DNA of 64,000 nt from Flavipsychrobacter sp. (GCA_024508935.1 JANINW010000030.1:115154-179153), one strand, 5' to 3'; numbered from the stretch's first letter, positions 1-10,096 are shown. Numbers and translations: made by a program. The notes: generated from the sequence alone by a model not told the origin.

Positions 1-216
1 ATGCTCCACTACATCTTTGCGGTATAAAGCGAAGGTGATATCCTTGGTTATAAGCATATTCTGGTAATCCTCAATTTCACTAATAGCATCCTTGCTGGAG
101 AAACGTATCATTTCAGCCAACCTGCTTTTCATAGCCACGTTCTCAGCCTGTAGAAAATCCAATAATCTTTTCCACGAACTGCACTCTTCTATTAGCTGTT
201 CAATCTTCTTTAACAT
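1..216 (-). CDS. Hypothetical protein, 3' end cut by window edge
   Basis: The reading frame opens with ATG at 216 and runs without a stop to base 1, giving 72 codons of an incomplete protein that begins MLKKIEQLIEEC. The visible part is charged and helical (Leu/Glu/Lys-rich, SWKRLLDFLQAEN, then a Met/Glu/Asp-rich stretch), which suggests a small coiled-coil or helical protein. No signal peptide or catalytic motif is visible. It reads in the same direction as the DUF1003 gene upstream, about 140 bp away. I do not recognise a family, and the C-terminus lies outside the window. Confidence 0.6.
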   Translation of the reverse strand, partial: MLKKIEQLIEECSSWKRLLDFLQAENVAMKSRLAEMIRFSSKDAISEIEDYQNMLITKDITFALYRKDVVEH

Positions 217-353
217 GCCTGTTATATATCAATAGTGATCTACCCCCGGAAATATCTTTTACCGGAGATAGATGGTTCAAAAATATTATTTGCGTCCCGC
301 TGTCCGGGTAACCATTATCAACCAAAAAGATGATTGCCGTCATTCATTTAGCT

Positions 354-908
354 TTAACGCTCCTTGGGAGAGCTGTTTTTTATAGTATTTTTTATCTCAT
401 CCATCATTTCTACCTGTACATTTTGCAACTCAAACAAGGTTTTCATTTGCTCTGCTATCAGCAGATCCAGTTTTTGGTGTACATTTCTTATCTCTATTTC
501 AGCTTTCAGATTCACCAGGTAGTCATTCACGGCCCTTTCGCGGTCCTTATCTTCCTTCCTGTTCTGGCTCATGAGTATGATAGGCGCCTGTATAGCTGCC
601 AGGGTAGACAATAACAGATTCAGTAATATGAAGGGATATGGGTCGAAATGGGGACCCTTTGGAACGATATTGAATACTATCCAAAGGACCATAAAGACAA
701 AAAAACTAAATATAAAATTCCAACTCCCACCAAATGAGGCCACCTTATCTGCTACCCTATGGCTAAATGACACATTTTTATCCTCGAAAGAGTACAATTT
801 CTGCGAGATCAATTTCTCTTCCTCCAGTGCATTGAGGACGATCTTATTGAGCTTCTGCAAATGCTCGCTTTCCGTAAACAATAGATCTGCCATGTTATTC
901 TTCGCCAT
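354..908 (-). CDS. DUF1003 domain membrane protein
   Basis: This 184-residue protein fits the DUF1003 family. It has a soluble N-terminus, two membrane helices (about 62-82 and 92-113) and then the family signature ILMSQNRKEDKDRERAVNDY followed by a long amphipathic C-terminal helix (about 120-175). The function of DUF1003 is not established; it is an inner-membrane protein. A perfect TACTTTTG promoter element (minus strand, 915-922) ends only 6 nt before the ATG, so the transcript is probably leaderless or nearly so. Confidence 0.88.
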   Translation of the reverse strand: MAKNNMADLLFTESEHLQKLNKIVLNALEEEKLISQKLYSFEDKNVSFSHRVADKVASFGGSWNFIFSFFVFMVLWIVFNIVPKGPHFDPYPFILLNLLLSTLAAIQAPIILMSQNRKEDKDRERAVNDYLVNLKAEIEIRNVHQKLDLLIAEQMKTLFELQNVQVEMMDEIKNTIKNSSPKER

Positions 909-914
909 ACATTA

Positions 915-922
915 CAAAAGTA
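915..922 (-). promoter_or_regulatory. Promoter -7 element of the DUF1003 gene
   Basis: The minus strand reads TACTTTTG, a match to the Bacteroidota -7 consensus TAnnTTTG, 6 nt ahead of the ATG at 908. The expected transcription start is at or just before the start codon. Confidence 0.55.
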
Positions 923-1074
923 TATACCCGGTATGCCCTTATAAATGACCTTCATGTGTGGGAATACTGATTTACATCACCATTTCTCAGACCTACTTTC
1001 TGTCACGGTATACATTGATTTCCATCATAGATTGTGAGACTTAAGCTTGGTACTTTGCAGTTTCAATCAACGGT

Positions 1075-1464
1075 ATGGCTAAGACAATAAGGATCATTCA
1101 AAACACCAATCCCGAATCCTTTATCGACCGGCTTTCGGTAAACCTTATTAAGTGTAATACTAAAAGGGTTTGTGTGTTTCCGCCCACGAATATATATGAG
1201 ACTGACAACCGCTATATAATTATGCTTGCTGCACCTGGCTACAGCGAACATGATTTTACAGTACATACGCATACCAATAAGATCGTAATTACAGCAGTAC
1301 ACAGGTCTATATGGGGTGTAAACGGGAAAATGATCAGGAAAGAATTTGATGTACCGAATTTTACACGCAATTATATTTTGCCTGCCCAATATGTTGCGGG
1401 TAGTTTCTCTTATCAATATGAAAATGGATTACTAACCGTTTATGTTCATAAAAAGCAACATTAA
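1075..1464 (+). CDS. Hsp20/alpha-crystallin family small heat-shock protein
   Basis: A 129-residue protein with an alpha-crystallin domain at about 36-126: an N-terminal strand PPTNIYETDNRYIIMLAAPG, a central region, then the conserved ENGLLTVYV strand near 116-124. Family members are ATP-independent holdases that bind unfolding proteins in the cytoplasm. It is shorter than typical Hsp20 proteins and ends in VYVHKKQH, without the usual C-terminal I-x-I anchor that helps form large oligomers, so its assembly may differ. A TACTTTGC promoter-like element lies about 25 nt upstream of the ATG. The 2H phosphoesterase gene follows in the same direction after about 50 bp. Confidence 0.85.
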   Translation: MAKTIRIIQNTNPESFIDRLSVNLIKCNTKRVCVFPPTNIYETDNRYIIMLAAPGYSEHDFTVHTHTNKIVITAVHRSIWGVNGKMIRKEFDVPNFTRNYILPAQYVAGSFSYQYENGLLTVYVHKKQH

Positions 1465-1487
1465 CAGGCTCCGGTTTATGTGTTTCA

Positions 1488-1495
1488 TAACTTTG
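1488..1495 (+). promoter_or_regulatory. Promoter -7 element of the 2H phosphoesterase gene
   Basis: TAACTTTG matches TAnnTTTG and lies 19 nt ahead of the ATG at 1515, so this gene can be transcribed independently of the hsp20 gene. Confidence 0.5.
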
Positions 1496-1514
1496 TTGTG
1501 AACCATCACCATCC

Positions 1515-2105
1515 ATGAACAACCAGCATTTATACCTTATTGCATTATTGCCGCCGGCAACTGTTACCAACCAGATAAACAATGTAAAACAGGCGTTTTC
1601 CGAAAAATATCTTTGCTATAAAGCCTTACGCACATTACCCCACCTGACGCTGATACCACCCATACAATCAGATACATCTTTTGAAACACACCTGTTTTCT
1701 TTAAACGACTGGATAGCACGACAACAAACATTTACTATCTCTCTTCGCAATTTTAATTTCTTTAAAAACCCGCAACACCCTGTTGTATTTATTGACGTGA
1801 TGAAAAATGCACTGCTTAACGAACTTTATACAGGCCTGCGTAAGCAATTGAAACAATACTTGCCTTTGGCCGCCAAAACTCCGCCCTTTCACCCGCATTT
1901 CACAGTAGGTTACCGGGATGTGCCGCCACAAAAATTTCCTGAAATCATGAAAGACTATGCCATGCAACGGTTCCAGGCCAATTTTGAAGTAAAGAGCATT
2001 TACCTTCTTAAACACAATACCAGGGAATGGAAAGTATTTCATGAGTTCCCTATGGGAACGGCAAACCAAGAAACACCGGGACTGCAGGGAAGCTTATTTG
2101 ACTAA
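1515..2105 (+). CDS. 2'-5' RNA ligase / 2H phosphoesterase family protein
   Basis: This 196-residue protein has the two H-x-T motifs that define the 2H phosphoesterase superfamily: H43-L-T45 in LPHLTL and H128-F-T130 in HPHFTVGYRD. These histidines form the catalytic pair that acts on 2',3'-cyclic phosphates or 2'-5' linkages in bacterial ThpR/LigT proteins. The length agrees with LigT-like enzymes. The natural substrate in Bacteroidota is not known, so I give no gene symbol. It converges on the GNAT-type gene, sharing a bidirectional terminator. Confidence 0.85.
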   Translation: MNNQHLYLIALLPPATVTNQINNVKQAFSEKYLCYKALRTLPHLTLIPPIQSDTSFETHLFSLNDWIARQQTFTISLRNFNFFKNPQHPVVFIDVMKNALLNELYTGLRKQLKQYLPLAAKTPPFHPHFTVGYRDVPPQKFPEIMKDYAMQRFQANFEVKSIYLLKHNTREWKVFHEFPMGTANQETPGLQGSLFD

Positions 2106-2143
2106 TAAAACTAATGGCCGCTGATGTGGCCATTAGTTTTATT
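2104..2143. terminator. Bidirectional terminator between convergent genes
   Basis: A 16-bp perfect inverted repeat (AATAAAACTAATGGCC with its complement) around an 8-nt loop lies exactly between two convergent stop codons. It has A-runs on one side and T-runs on the other. Confidence 0.85.
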
Positions 2144-3263
2144 AAAACATCTTGCGGAAACAGCGTTTACGCTTGTGCTGAATATGATCGTAATTCTTCC
2201 AGTGATTGATAGCTTTTTCATTAGTCTCTATCATACCTGTAGTCTCTACATATTCAACCCCATGTTTTTGCATTACTTTTTGCAGCTCTGTTATCAATAA
2301 GGCACTAACACCTTGCGCCTGCCAGTCGGGGTGAATGCCTGTCAGCAACAGGTCTACAACCTTTGGCTTTTTCAACGCCTGCATGATATGATACCAACCC
2401 AAAGGAAATAAGATACCTTTTGCTTTCTGCATAGCCTCGCTGAGAGAAGGCAGGCTAATGATAAACCCGATCACATTTGCATGCTGGTCTTCGATCACTT
2501 TTACAAATTCAGGGTTCAGAATATTGAAGTACTTATTGATGTAGAAGTCCGATAATTCTTTATCCATACTCACAAAGCTGAACAGGTCTCCAAAAGCTGT
2601 ATTCAGCAATTCAAATACCTTCGGCGCATAAGTTTTCATTTCCTCCCTGTTCTGGAAATGAATAACTTTCAGGTTGTACCGCCTTTGAATCATGTCATTC
2701 AGCTTCAGCGCCTTTTCAGGTATTTCCTTTTCCAGTTTCAGGCGAAATTCTACCCAATCCATTTCCTTATCATAACCGGCGGCTTCGAAGTGCGAACGGT
2801 AATACGGCAAATGATATTCTGAAGCAATAGATGGCAAATGGTCGAACCCTTCTATCAGTACAGCCTGGTGATCCAGGTTGGTAAAACCTAACGGCCCGTG
2901 GATACCAGCCATGCCTTTTTCTTTAGCCCATTGCTCTACTGTATCAAACAGTGCCTGGCTCACTTCTTTATCATCTATAAATTCTATACGGCTGATGCGC
3001 GCCAGGTTCTCACCCGTCTTTTGGTTATATGCTTTATTAATAATGCCCCCTACCCGTCCGGCTACTTTGCCATCTTTAAGGGCTATCCAGAATTTTGCAT
3101 CACTCACCCTGTATGCAGGGTTGGTAGCCGGTTGCAAAGACTTTAGTTCATCATCTTTCATTGGGGGCACCCAATACCTGTTACTCTTATAAAGATCGTA
3201 TGGAAATTGTACGAACTTCTTCAGGTCATTTACGTTATCGCACGCTTTTATCACAACAGCCAT
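2142..3263 (-). CDS. GNAT-fold N-acetyltransferase-like protein (YghO-like)
   Basis: The open frame extends to 3299, but the ATG at 3263 (MAVVIKACDNVNDLK) is the better start because the upstream 12 residues are hydrophobic and out of character. The resulting 373-residue protein carries an N-terminal region with WIALKDGKVAGRVGGIIN, typical of a GNAT beta-strand pair, and a C-terminal GNAT-like segment LLLTGIHPDWQAQGVSALLI, where an acetyl-CoA phosphate-binding loop would sit. This layout matches the large GNAT-related proteins common in Bacteroidota. The substrate is unknown. It shares its terminator with the convergent 2H phosphoesterase gene. Confidence 0.75.
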   Translation of the reverse strand: MAVVIKACDNVNDLKKFVQFPYDLYKSNRYWVPPMKDDELKSLQPATNPAYRVSDAKFWIALKDGKVAGRVGGIINKAYNQKTGENLARISRIEFIDDKEVSQALFDTVEQWAKEKGMAGIHGPLGFTNLDHQAVLIEGFDHLPSIASEYHLPYYRSHFEAAGYDKEMDWVEFRLKLEKEIPEKALKLNDMIQRRYNLKVIHFQNREEMKTYAPKVFELLNTAFGDLFSFVSMDKELSDFYINKYFNILNPEFVKVIEDQHANVIGFIISLPSLSEAMQKAKGILFPLGWYHIMQALKKPKVVDLLLTGIHPDWQAQGVSALLITELQKVMQKHGVEYVETTGMIETNEKAINHWKNYDHIQHKRKRCFRKMF

Positions 3264-3483
3264 TAATATAAAATAGGGGATTAAAACTATTTGTGCCACA
3301 ATATACTTTTTACAGCGCTTGTTTGCAAAATGCCGGCCTTACAGCCTCAACATTAACAGTTTTATAAATACAGAACGGCACAATTTTAGCTTTATTCACA
3401 TATACATGTGGATGTAAAAAGATTGCTATCTATTGCGCCCATTGTTATATTGTCATAAATTAGATAAACCAAACCTTTGGATT

Positions 3484-4203
3484 ATGCAATTGAGCGAAAC
3501 ATGGTTTATAGAAGGGTATATAGATTTTGAATTGCAGAAATACAGGCTACTCGCTTACCTAAATGAGGTAAACCAATACTTTAACGAAAGCAAGCTTTAC
3601 CCTAAACTTTCCGACACGGTTTTTCATTACAATAACCTTATGTCTTTCAGGGATAATAAAAAGTTTCTGCAGGATAAATTCCCGCGGCAACTGACACAGG
3701 TAAACCTGCAGAAAGTAGAGCTGGTATATGAACAAATGCTGCAGGATAATGAGATCATGCAGGAGCTGGAGAATATTACCAATTTTGCCCTTGAAAAATT
3801 TAAGACTACGATAGAAAGCGGCGCAGAATTATATGACCTGGTAGAAAAGCAGATTCATATAGAACCGGTAGGCATTATGCCGCTATATAAAAATGAGGGC
3901 TATGTATTGCTGCGCTTTGGCCCGCATACCGAAATAAGAGCGTATAACTATACTATCACGCTCTTCGAACATCAGCATGCACGCTACAAAGGCCTTAAAA
4001 TGCAGTATGTAGATAGCTGGAGCGGAACCATAACTCATACATACGAAAGCATCAAGCGCGATATTATACGCAGCATACGTACATTACCCAACCCCGCGGT
4101 ATATAGCGTAGAAACACCGCTTGCACTGCCACTGGATGAAACACTACTACCAATAGCCAAGCGTTGCCTGGTGAGGTATATTGAAACAGATAAGGCTGCT
4201 TAG
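3484..4203 (+). CDS. Conserved hypothetical protein
   Basis: I chose the ATG at 3484 (MQLSETWFIEGYIDFELQKY) over the upstream in-frame start at 3433, giving 239 residues. The protein is soluble, with no signal peptide or membrane segment. It begins with a helical region, has a long charged helix in the middle (VNLQKVELVYEQMLQDNEIM) and ends with a mixed alpha/beta region containing GYVLLRFGPHTEIRAYNYTI. I do not recognise a characterised family and assign no function. It stands alone between a divergent GNAT-type gene and a strong terminator. Confidence 0.75.
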   Translation: MQLSETWFIEGYIDFELQKYRLLAYLNEVNQYFNESKLYPKLSDTVFHYNNLMSFRDNKKFLQDKFPRQLTQVNLQKVELVYEQMLQDNEIMQELENITNFALEKFKTTIESGAELYDLVEKQIHIEPVGIMPLYKNEGYVLLRFGPHTEIRAYNYTITLFEHQHARYKGLKMQYVDSWSGTITHTYESIKRDIIRSIRTLPNPAVYSVETPLALPLDETLLPIAKRCLVRYIETDKAA

Positions 4204-4206
4204 TTT

Positions 4207-4254
4207 ACGGCATAAAAAAACATCCCACAAATGCGGGATGTTTTTTTATGCCGT
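4207..4254. terminator. Strong bidirectional terminator
   Basis: A nearly perfect palindrome: the outer arms ACGGCATAAAAAAACATCCC and their complement enclose a short loop, with runs of seven A and seven T inside the arms. It separates the convergent genes ending at 4203 and 4264. Confidence 0.9.
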
Positions 4255-4263
4255 AGGAAAATC

Positions 4264-4836
4264 TTAAGCTTTCTGTGTCTTTGGTTTCAATACCGGTTGC
4301 AGCATGAAATAAGCGCCGAACAAGATACCACTGAATACCAGGTCGCCTACAAAGCTATTAATGAACAACTGTGTACCGAAAGTAGTATAGAATGGTAATG
4401 CCATAATGAAGGTTGTCTTCAGCCCATTCAGGTCAAAACCGTAATACCCTTGCATATATACCCCAAAATTGGATACAAGGAAGAAAATAGCTGAGCCGGC
4501 TATTGAATATCCGGCAATTTTCAACGGGCGAACCTGGCCCATTTTAGTACCTAATAAAGTTACCAGCAACATACCTGCGTACGTAAACACCTGTGATATG
4601 CCGTAGAAGCCCTGCATATGCGTAAACACCTGGATATACGCATCAGAGATAAATTGCGCTAATAAAGTGAAAAGGAATGCCAGTCGCTTGTCTTTCACTA
4701 CTGCACCGCTGAAAAGGCCTAATGCGGCCACCGGTGCCAGGTGATACAATCCTGCTTCCTGGTTGATAATACGTGATGCTGCAGCCAGTAAAATAAGACC
4801 AGCAGCCAACAAAATATTTGTGTAGTTACGTTTCAT
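4264..4836 (-). CDS. DUF6580 family membrane protein (putative transporter)
   Basis: A 190-residue, very hydrophobic protein with about five predicted membrane helices. It contains sequences typical of the DUF6580 family, including an N-terminal AAASRIINQ segment, HLAPVAALGLFSGA and a C-terminal FINSFVGDLVFSGILFG. Annotation pipelines call the family a putative transport protein, somewhat like the membrane-embedded S components of ECF vitamin transporters; the substrate is unknown. A TACTTTTG element (minus strand, 4845-4852) lies 8 nt before the ATG, implying a very short leader. Confidence 0.8.
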   Translation of the reverse strand: MKRNYTNILLAAGLILLAAASRIINQEAGLYHLAPVAALGLFSGAVVKDKRLAFLFTLLAQFISDAYIQVFTHMQGFYGISQVFTYAGMLLVTLLGTKMGQVRPLKIAGYSIAGSAIFFLVSNFGVYMQGYYGFDLNGLKTTFIMALPFYTTFGTQLFINSFVGDLVFSGILFGAYFMLQPVLKPKTQKA

Positions 4837-4844
4837 AAAGTCCC

Positions 4845-4852
4845 CAAAAGTA
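4845..4852 (-). promoter_or_regulatory. Promoter -7 element of the DUF6580 gene
   Basis: The minus strand reads TACTTTTG, 8 nt from the ATG at 4836. This matches the Bacteroidota -7 consensus and predicts a leader of only a few nucleotides. Confidence 0.55.
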
Positions 4853-5104
4853 AAAACTAGATACTAAATAGCCAAGAGCTAATATTTAAACAATGTACGA
4901 ATCTATTTACCATATTGTTATTAATACTCTTAAATCTTTAAAAAACAATAATACCTGGATTATCGTTTGTTTTTACGATACAGCAGGGCCCCTATTCCCA
5001 ATTAGGCAATTTTAAGGAAACAATAATGATGCTGGAACAATATTTGAACTATTTCCCCCTGATAATTCCGTAGAGGATATTTTTTCATTATTAAACACAG
5101 GAGT

Positions 5105-5806
5105 ATGAGACATTCCATTTTATTATCTGTAGCTATTATTTTAGGTTTAACAGTAACATCGTGCAAGAAAAACGATAACAGTTATAACGGGAACACGCCC
5201 ACAGCTGCGCAAAAGCCTCAAATGAATTACCAACTGGTAGCAGCCAATCCCAATGGCAGCGTTCAAAAAGGAACAGCGGTAGCCAACCTGCAGTGGACGA
5301 CAGGCTTCGCAAACCCAAGCATGGTAAAATTTGAAGCCAAACAGGGAGGTACTGAAATTGAATATAAATCTACAACCGACCAGCAAATTGACCTGATGTC
5401 TTCTGTAGCGCTGACCTTTGGCAATTTTACGATACCGCCGGGCACTTATGATGAGATCGAATTAAAAATAGAGCTGGATAAACGTGGCTCGGGCCCGGCA
5501 TTACAGTTAAGCGGTCAATATAGCGATGGAACGACTACCCTGCCGGTATTGGTACAGATAGACGAGAACATTGAAATAAAAACTGAATTGGAAGATGTAA
5601 TTATAACCGACAACAGTTCTTTTACTGCCGTAACTACTATTGACCTGGATATATTTACCTCAAACCTTACCACTGCTCAAATACTGAATGCAACACTTAC
5701 AAACGGCACACTGGTTATTTCATCTCACTCAAACAAAGCATTATACCTTGCTATTGTAAACAGCTTCAGGAACAAACGCCATCATTGCGAATTCCACCAT
5801 CATTAA
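5105..5806 (+). CDS. Lipoprotein with His-rich C-terminal tail
   Basis: A 233-residue predicted lipoprotein. The signal peptide ends in a lipobox with Cys20 (LTVTSC), followed by KKNDNS, so it should be an envelope lipoprotein. The body is beta-rich, with VALTFGNFTIPPGTYDEIEL resembling DUF4382-type lipoprotein domains, but I am not certain of the family. The last residues are RNKRHHCEFHHH, an unusual cluster of five histidines and one cysteine that could bind a metal ion. It has its own terminator and about 270 bp of intergenic DNA upstream, which shows no feature I can name. Confidence 0.75.
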   Translation: MRHSILLSVAIILGLTVTSCKKNDNSYNGNTPTAAQKPQMNYQLVAANPNGSVQKGTAVANLQWTTGFANPSMVKFEAKQGGTEIEYKSTTDQQIDLMSSVALTFGNFTIPPGTYDEIELKIELDKRGSGPALQLSGQYSDGTTTLPVLVQIDENIEIKTELEDVIITDNSSFTAVTTIDLDIFTSNLTTAQILNATLTNGTLVISSHSNKALYLAIVNSFRNKRHHCEFHHH

Positions 5807-5827
5807 TTGTTAGCATAGCATACACAA

Positions 5828-5857
5828 AGAAAGGCCGGTCATTGACCGGCCTTTTTA
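5828..5857. terminator. Terminator between lipoprotein gene and secA
   Basis: The inverted repeat AAAGGCCGGTC/GACCGGCCTTT has a 3-nt loop and a T-run, and sits between convergent genes. Confidence 0.85.
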
Positions 5858-5879
5858 TATCAGTAGCTTTTAAGCTTGA

Positions 5880-8800
5880 TTATAAACCCTTTCCGTGGCA
5901 GCTCTTATACTTTTTGCCGCTTCCGCAAGGACAAGGGTCGTTGCGGCCGATTTTAGGGCCTGCCTGTACAGGCGTACGCTTTACAGCTGTTTCTGCATCA
6001 TCATATACGTCATGCTCATCAGCAGCATAATCCTGGCCGGCAGCATCTATCTCATCTTTGTTCATGCGCATCTGGCTCATATCTGTTTGCTGCGGTAATT
6101 CCTGTGCAGCCTGCGGTGGTGCTTCCTGCATTGGTATGCCGGCACGCAATAAGAAAGAAACTATCTTCCTGTTGGTTTCAGCCATCATTTGCTGGTACAG
6201 GTTGAAGGCTTCGAACTTGTAGATAAGCAGCGGATCTTTTTGCTCATAAGAAGCCATGCGTACAGACTGGCGCAGATCATCCATAGCACGCAGGTGATCC
6301 TTCCATGCATCATCTATCAGCGCGAGGGTCATTCCTTTTTCCAGTGCCTGTATTACCGGGCGTCCTTCATTTGCCACTGTTTCCTTCAGATTGGCGTATA
6401 CCTGCAATCCATGCATACCATCTGTAAATGGTATCACTATATTTTCTACCCTCTCGCCATTCTCTGCCAGTATCTGGTTGAGCGTAGGCAGGATATTTTC
6501 GCGTATCGCGGTTGTTTTACGTACATAGAAATCTTTTGCCTGGTGGTACAATATATCACCAACCTCTGTAAGATTTCCTTTGGCAAATGTTTCAGCACTT
6601 ACTTCCGGCTCTATAGCCAGGTGCTTCATCACCTCTATTTTAAATGCTTCGAAATCACGGTTGTCTTCAAACTGCGTAGCAATGTCAACACAGGCACCAT
6701 ACATAGCATTATCTATGTCTATAGCCAGCCTGTCTCCAAACAGCGCATTGCGGCGGCGTTTGTAGATAACATTACGCTGGGTGTTCATCACGTCATCATA
6801 TTCCAGCAGGTTTTTACGGATACCGAAGTTATTTTCCTCTACTTTCTTTTGTGCCCGCTCAATAGACTTGGTGATCATGCTGTGTTGCAATACCTCACCT
6901 TCTTTGTGGCCCATTTTATCCATCAGTGATGCGATACGCTCTGAACCGAACAGGCGCATAAGATCATCTTCCAGCGACACGAAGAACTGTGAAGTACCCG
7001 GGTCGCCCTGGCGACCGGCACGACCACGCAACTGGCGGTCTACGCGGCGGCTTTCGTGGCGTTCTGTACCTATGATAGATAAGCCACCTGCTTCCTTCAC
7101 ACCAGGCCCCAGCTTGATGTCCGTACCACGGCCGGCCATGTTGGTAGCTATGGTTACAGCACCGCTCAAACCGGCTTCCTGCACTATCTGTGCTTCGCGG
7201 GAGTGCTGTTTGGCGTTCAATACATTATGCGGTATTTTCTTTTGCTGCAGCATACGGCTCAGCAATTCAGACACCTCTACCGATGTAGTACCCACCAGTA
7301 CCGGGCGACCTATGCCACGTAATGCTTCTATCTCGTCGATAACAGCCTTATATTTTTCACGTTTGGTTTTATATACCAGGTCTTGCTGGTCTTTACGGGA
7401 AATAGGTTTGTTGGTAGGTATAGCTACTACATCCAGTTTATATATCTCCCAAAATTCACCTGCTTCTGTTTCGGCAGTACCGGTCATACCACCCAGTTTG
7501 TGGTACATACGGAAATAGTTTTGCAGCGTAACTGTTGCAAAAGTTTGTGTAGCAGCTTCTACTTCTACATTTTCCTTAGCTTCTATAGCCTGGTGCAAGC
7601 CATCGCTATAGCGGCGTCCATCCAGTATACGGCCCGTCTGTTCGTCCACTATTTTCACTTTACCTTCCATCACCACATATTCTACGTCTTTTTCAAACAT
7701 AGTATATGCTTTCAGCAATTGCTGTATAGAATGGATACGGTCAGCTTTTACAGCATATTCCTGCAGCAAGGCATCCTTGCGCTGTGCTTTTTCTTCAGGT
7801 GCTACTTCCAGCTTTTCAATAGCACTTAATTCCGTTGCTATATCGGGCAGGATAAAAAAGTTAGGATCTTCTCCTGATTGTGTAATAAGCGCCAGGCCTT
7901 TTTCTGTAAGGTCTACGCTCTTATTCTGTTCTTCTATGGTAAAATACAGCTCCGCATCTACCTTGGGCATATTGCGTTTCTGTTCACTTATGTAGTAGTT
8001 CTCAGATTTTTGCATGATAAGCCTGTTACCTTCTTCGCTCAGGAACTTTATCAACGCACTATTCTTAGGCAAACCACGCGCGGCACGGAATAAATGCAAG
8101 CCACCGGTATCCTTATCTGTTTTACCTTCCGCAATCAGTTTCTTTGCTTCGGTAAGACTTTGGTTTACTATACGCTTCTGCGCTTCAAGCAATTTTTCAA
8201 TACGTGGTTTCAGTTGATGGAACTGTTGTTCATCTCCTTTAGGCACAGGGCCTGAAATGATAAGCGGTGTACGGGCATCATCTACCAATACACTATCCAC
8301 CTCATCCACCATGGCAAAGTGGTGTTTACGTTGCACCATTTCTTCTGGTTGGTGCACCATGTTATCACGCAGGTAGTCAAAACCGAATTCGTTATTGGTA
8401 CCATAGGTAATATCAGCCATATAAGCTTTGCGGCGCATAGGCGAATTAGGCTGGTGTTTATCAATACAGTCTACGGTAATACCCAGGAATTCAAAAAGAG
8501 GGCCGTTCCATTCCTGGTCACGACGGGCCAGGTAATCATTCACGGTTACCAGGTGTACGCCTTCTCCCGCCAGGGCATTCAGGTAAGATGGCAATGTTGA
8601 TACCAACGTTTTACCCTCACCCGTAGCCATTTCTGCTATTTTACCTTCGTGCAGTGTGATACCGCCTATAAGCTGCACATCATAGTGCACCATATTCCAA
8701 GTAACGGTATTGCCTGCTGCCTGCCATGTATTCTTATAAATGGCTTTATCACCATCTATACGCACGTTGTCGCGCTCCAGTGCCAGGTCTTTGTCCATTT

Positions 8801-9203
8801 CCGTAGCAGTTACCACCAGTTCCTCGTTCTCTGTAAAACGACGGGCGGTTTCTTTTACTACTGCAAAGGCTTCCGGCAATATTTGTTCAAGTACCTGCTC
8901 TATTTGTTCGTCGCGCTTTTTTATCAGCTTGTCAACTTCATTATAGATGGCCTCACGAGTCTGCAATTCAGCTTCGGGGTGATCGTCAGCCTGTGCTTTC
9001 TGCGCAGCAATTTCAGCATCTATATCTTTCAAATGCTCTTTTATACGCTGGCGAAACTCTTGTGTTTTATTACGAAGCTGATCGTGCGACAGGGATTGTA
9101 ACTCACCGTATATACGGTTGATCTCAGCAACAATAGGCTGTAAACGCTTTACATCTTTATCAGACTTACTGCCGCCGAATAATTTTGAAAGGAAACCAAT
9201 CAT
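5880..9203 (-). CDS. secA: Preprotein translocase ATPase SecA
   Basis: This 1,107-residue protein is SecA, the ATPase that drives unfolded preproteins through SecYEG. The Walker A motif is in [11 protein letters not shown], the DEAD-type Walker B in [20 protein letters not shown], and the second motor domain has GRGTDIKLG and [14 protein letters not shown]. The C-terminal zinc-binding tail is intact, with Cys1091, Cys1093, Cys1102 and His1103 in the [13 protein letters not shown] motif. It is longer than the E. coli protein, as is usual in Bacteroidota, through insertions in the motor and scaffold regions. It is transcribed alone. The 286 bp before the next gene contain no feature I can identify. 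Confidence 0.98.
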   Translation of the reverse strand: MIGFLSKLFGGSKSDKDVKRLQPIVAEINRIYGELQSLSHDQLRNKTQEFRQRIKEHLKDIDAEIAAQKAQADDHPEAELQTREAIYNEVDKLIKKRDEQIEQVLEQILPEAFAVVKETARRFTENEELVVTATEMDKDLALERDNVRIDGDKAIYKNTWQAAGNTVTWNMVHYDVQLIGGITLHEGKIAEMATGEGKTLVSTLPSYLNALAGEGVHLVTVNDYLARRDQEWNGPLFEFLGITVDCIDKHQPNSPMRRKAYMADITYGTNNEFGFDYLRDNMVHQPEEMVQRKHHFAMVDEVDSVLVDDARTPLIISGPVPKGDEQQFHQLKPRIEKLLEAQKRIVNQSLTEAKKLIAEGKTDKDTGGLHLFRAARGLPKNSALIKFLSEEGNRLIMQKSENYYISEQKRNMPKVDAELYFTIEEQNKSVDLTEKGLALITQSGEDPNFFILPDIATELSAIEKLEVAPEEKAQRKDALLQEYAVKADRIHSIQQLLKAYTMFEKDVEYVVMEGKVKIVDEQTGRILDGRRYSDGLHQAIEAKENVEVEAATQTFATVTLQNYFRMYHKLGGMTGTAETEAGEFWEIYKLDVVAIPTNKPISRKDQQDLVYKTKREKYKAVIDEIEALRGIGRPVLVGTTSVEVSELLSRMLQQKKIPHNVLNAKQHSREAQIVQEAGLSGAVTIATNMAGRGTDIKLGPGVKEAGGLSIIGTERHESRRVDRQLRGRAGRQGDPGTSQFFVSLEDDLMRLFGSERIASLMDKMGHKEGEVLQHSMITKSIERAQKKVEENNFGIRKNLLEYDDVMNTQRNVIYKRRRNALFGDRLAIDIDNAMYGACVDIATQFEDNRDFEAFKIEVMKHLAIEPEVSAETFAKGNLTEVGDILYHQAKDFYVRKTTAIRENILPTLNQILAENGERVENIVIPFTDGMHGLQVYANLKETVANEGRPVIQALEKGMTLALIDDAWKDHLRAMDDLRQSVRMASYEQKDPLLIYKFEAFNLYQQMMAETNRKIVSFLLRAGIPMQEAPPQAAQELPQQTDMSQMRMNKDEIDAAGQDYAADEHDVYDDAETAVKRTPVQAGPKIGRNDPCPCGSGKKYKSCHGKGL

Positions 9204-9488
9204 TTTAAATAAGTTATAGTCTATATTTATATGTCAATCAAAAAGCGGATGAGATTGACGATTTAAGCAATAACATCTGCTGCAAGGTATTAAGTATCAA
9301 ACACCGTGCAATTTTATATAACTGACAGGCTGGCACTTAAAGGGGCTCAAAACTACGCCAAATGCAGGATTTGAACAAGGATAAACTGCTAATTAAAAGG
9401 GCTTCAAAAAAAAATTTGAGCAAAGCACTTGCAAGGCAAGAAAATTTTTATGTATTTTGGAAACAATTTAGAAAAAACGCGCTCAATT

Positions 9489-10028
9489 ATGAAAAAAACC
9501 TTCATCCTCGTTTCAACTGTGTTGGCTTCGGTTTTTGCTGCAAATAAAGGTTTTGCCCAAAGCGATGAACTTATAAAAGTATATCGTTGGTACAACCCAC
9601 AAGACCAAAACTACATAACAGTTGTAGAAGGAGAATACCAGGAGGGCCAAATGCTAAACTGGAACTGGAAAGACAAAACTTATATGTTTGTTGGCTATCG
9701 CAACCCGGGCCCCGGCCGCGTAGGGGTTTTTAGCTGGTACAATCCTGACACTAAGGATTATGCAAGCATAGCTGAGGATGAGTTTACCGACGACCAAATG
9801 ATAAAAATGGGTTATACAAATAAGCATATCCAATTTTATGCTTTAACCCGCCGCGGTGCTAATACTATCGCTGTTTATCGCTGGTATATTCCTAAAAACC
9901 ACGACTGGGTAACTATCCCTGAAGAAGGTAATACAGACGCTTATTTCAAAAAAGGATATCGTCGTAAGGCTTACCAATACTACGGTATACCTCGCAATAG
10001 CGATGTACAGATATACAACCAGCTGTAA
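9489..10028 (+). CDS. Secreted protein with three WY-rich repeats
   Basis: The start at 9489 (MKKTFILV) gives 179 residues with a clear signal peptide cleaved after GFAQ24; the in-frame ATG at 9429 would bury that signal. The mature part is three tandem repeats of about 40 residues (31-69, 80-118, 129-166). Each opens with a V[YF]xWY[NI]P motif (VYRWYNPQDQNY, VFSWYNPDTKDY, VYRWYIPKNHDW) and closes with an aromatic strand. This resembles DUF5648-like repeats found in secreted bacterial proteins, but similarity is judged by eye. It probably acts in the periplasm or on the surface; function unknown. Confidence 0.75.
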   Translation: MKKTFILVSTVLASVFAANKGFAQSDELIKVYRWYNPQDQNYITVVEGEYQEGQMLNWNWKDKTYMFVGYRNPGPGRVGVFSWYNPDTKDYASIAEDEFTDDQMIKMGYTNKHIQFYALTRRGANTIAVYRWYIPKNHDWVTIPEEGNTDAYFKKGYRRKAYQYYGIPRNSDVQIYNQL

Positions 10029-10052
10029 ATCTTACAGTTAACTTATATAAGA

Positions 10053-10080
10053 AGAGGCTACCAATGGTAGCCTCTCTTTT
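10053..10080. terminator. Terminator downstream of the WY-repeat gene
   Basis: The inverted repeat AGAGGCTACC/GGTAGCCTCT has a short loop and is followed by CTTTTTT. It lies between convergent genes. Confidence 0.8.
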
Positions 10081-10096
10081 TTGCACTTTATTTGAG

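Noticed and set aside
6189..8600. Plus-strand ORFs opposite secA
   Set aside because: They are antisense frames of a well-conserved gene and show no family motif.
9362..9547. Small ORF of 61 codons before the WY-repeat gene
   Set aside because: It overlaps the signal peptide of the real gene out of frame, is Lys-rich and low complexity, and has no support.
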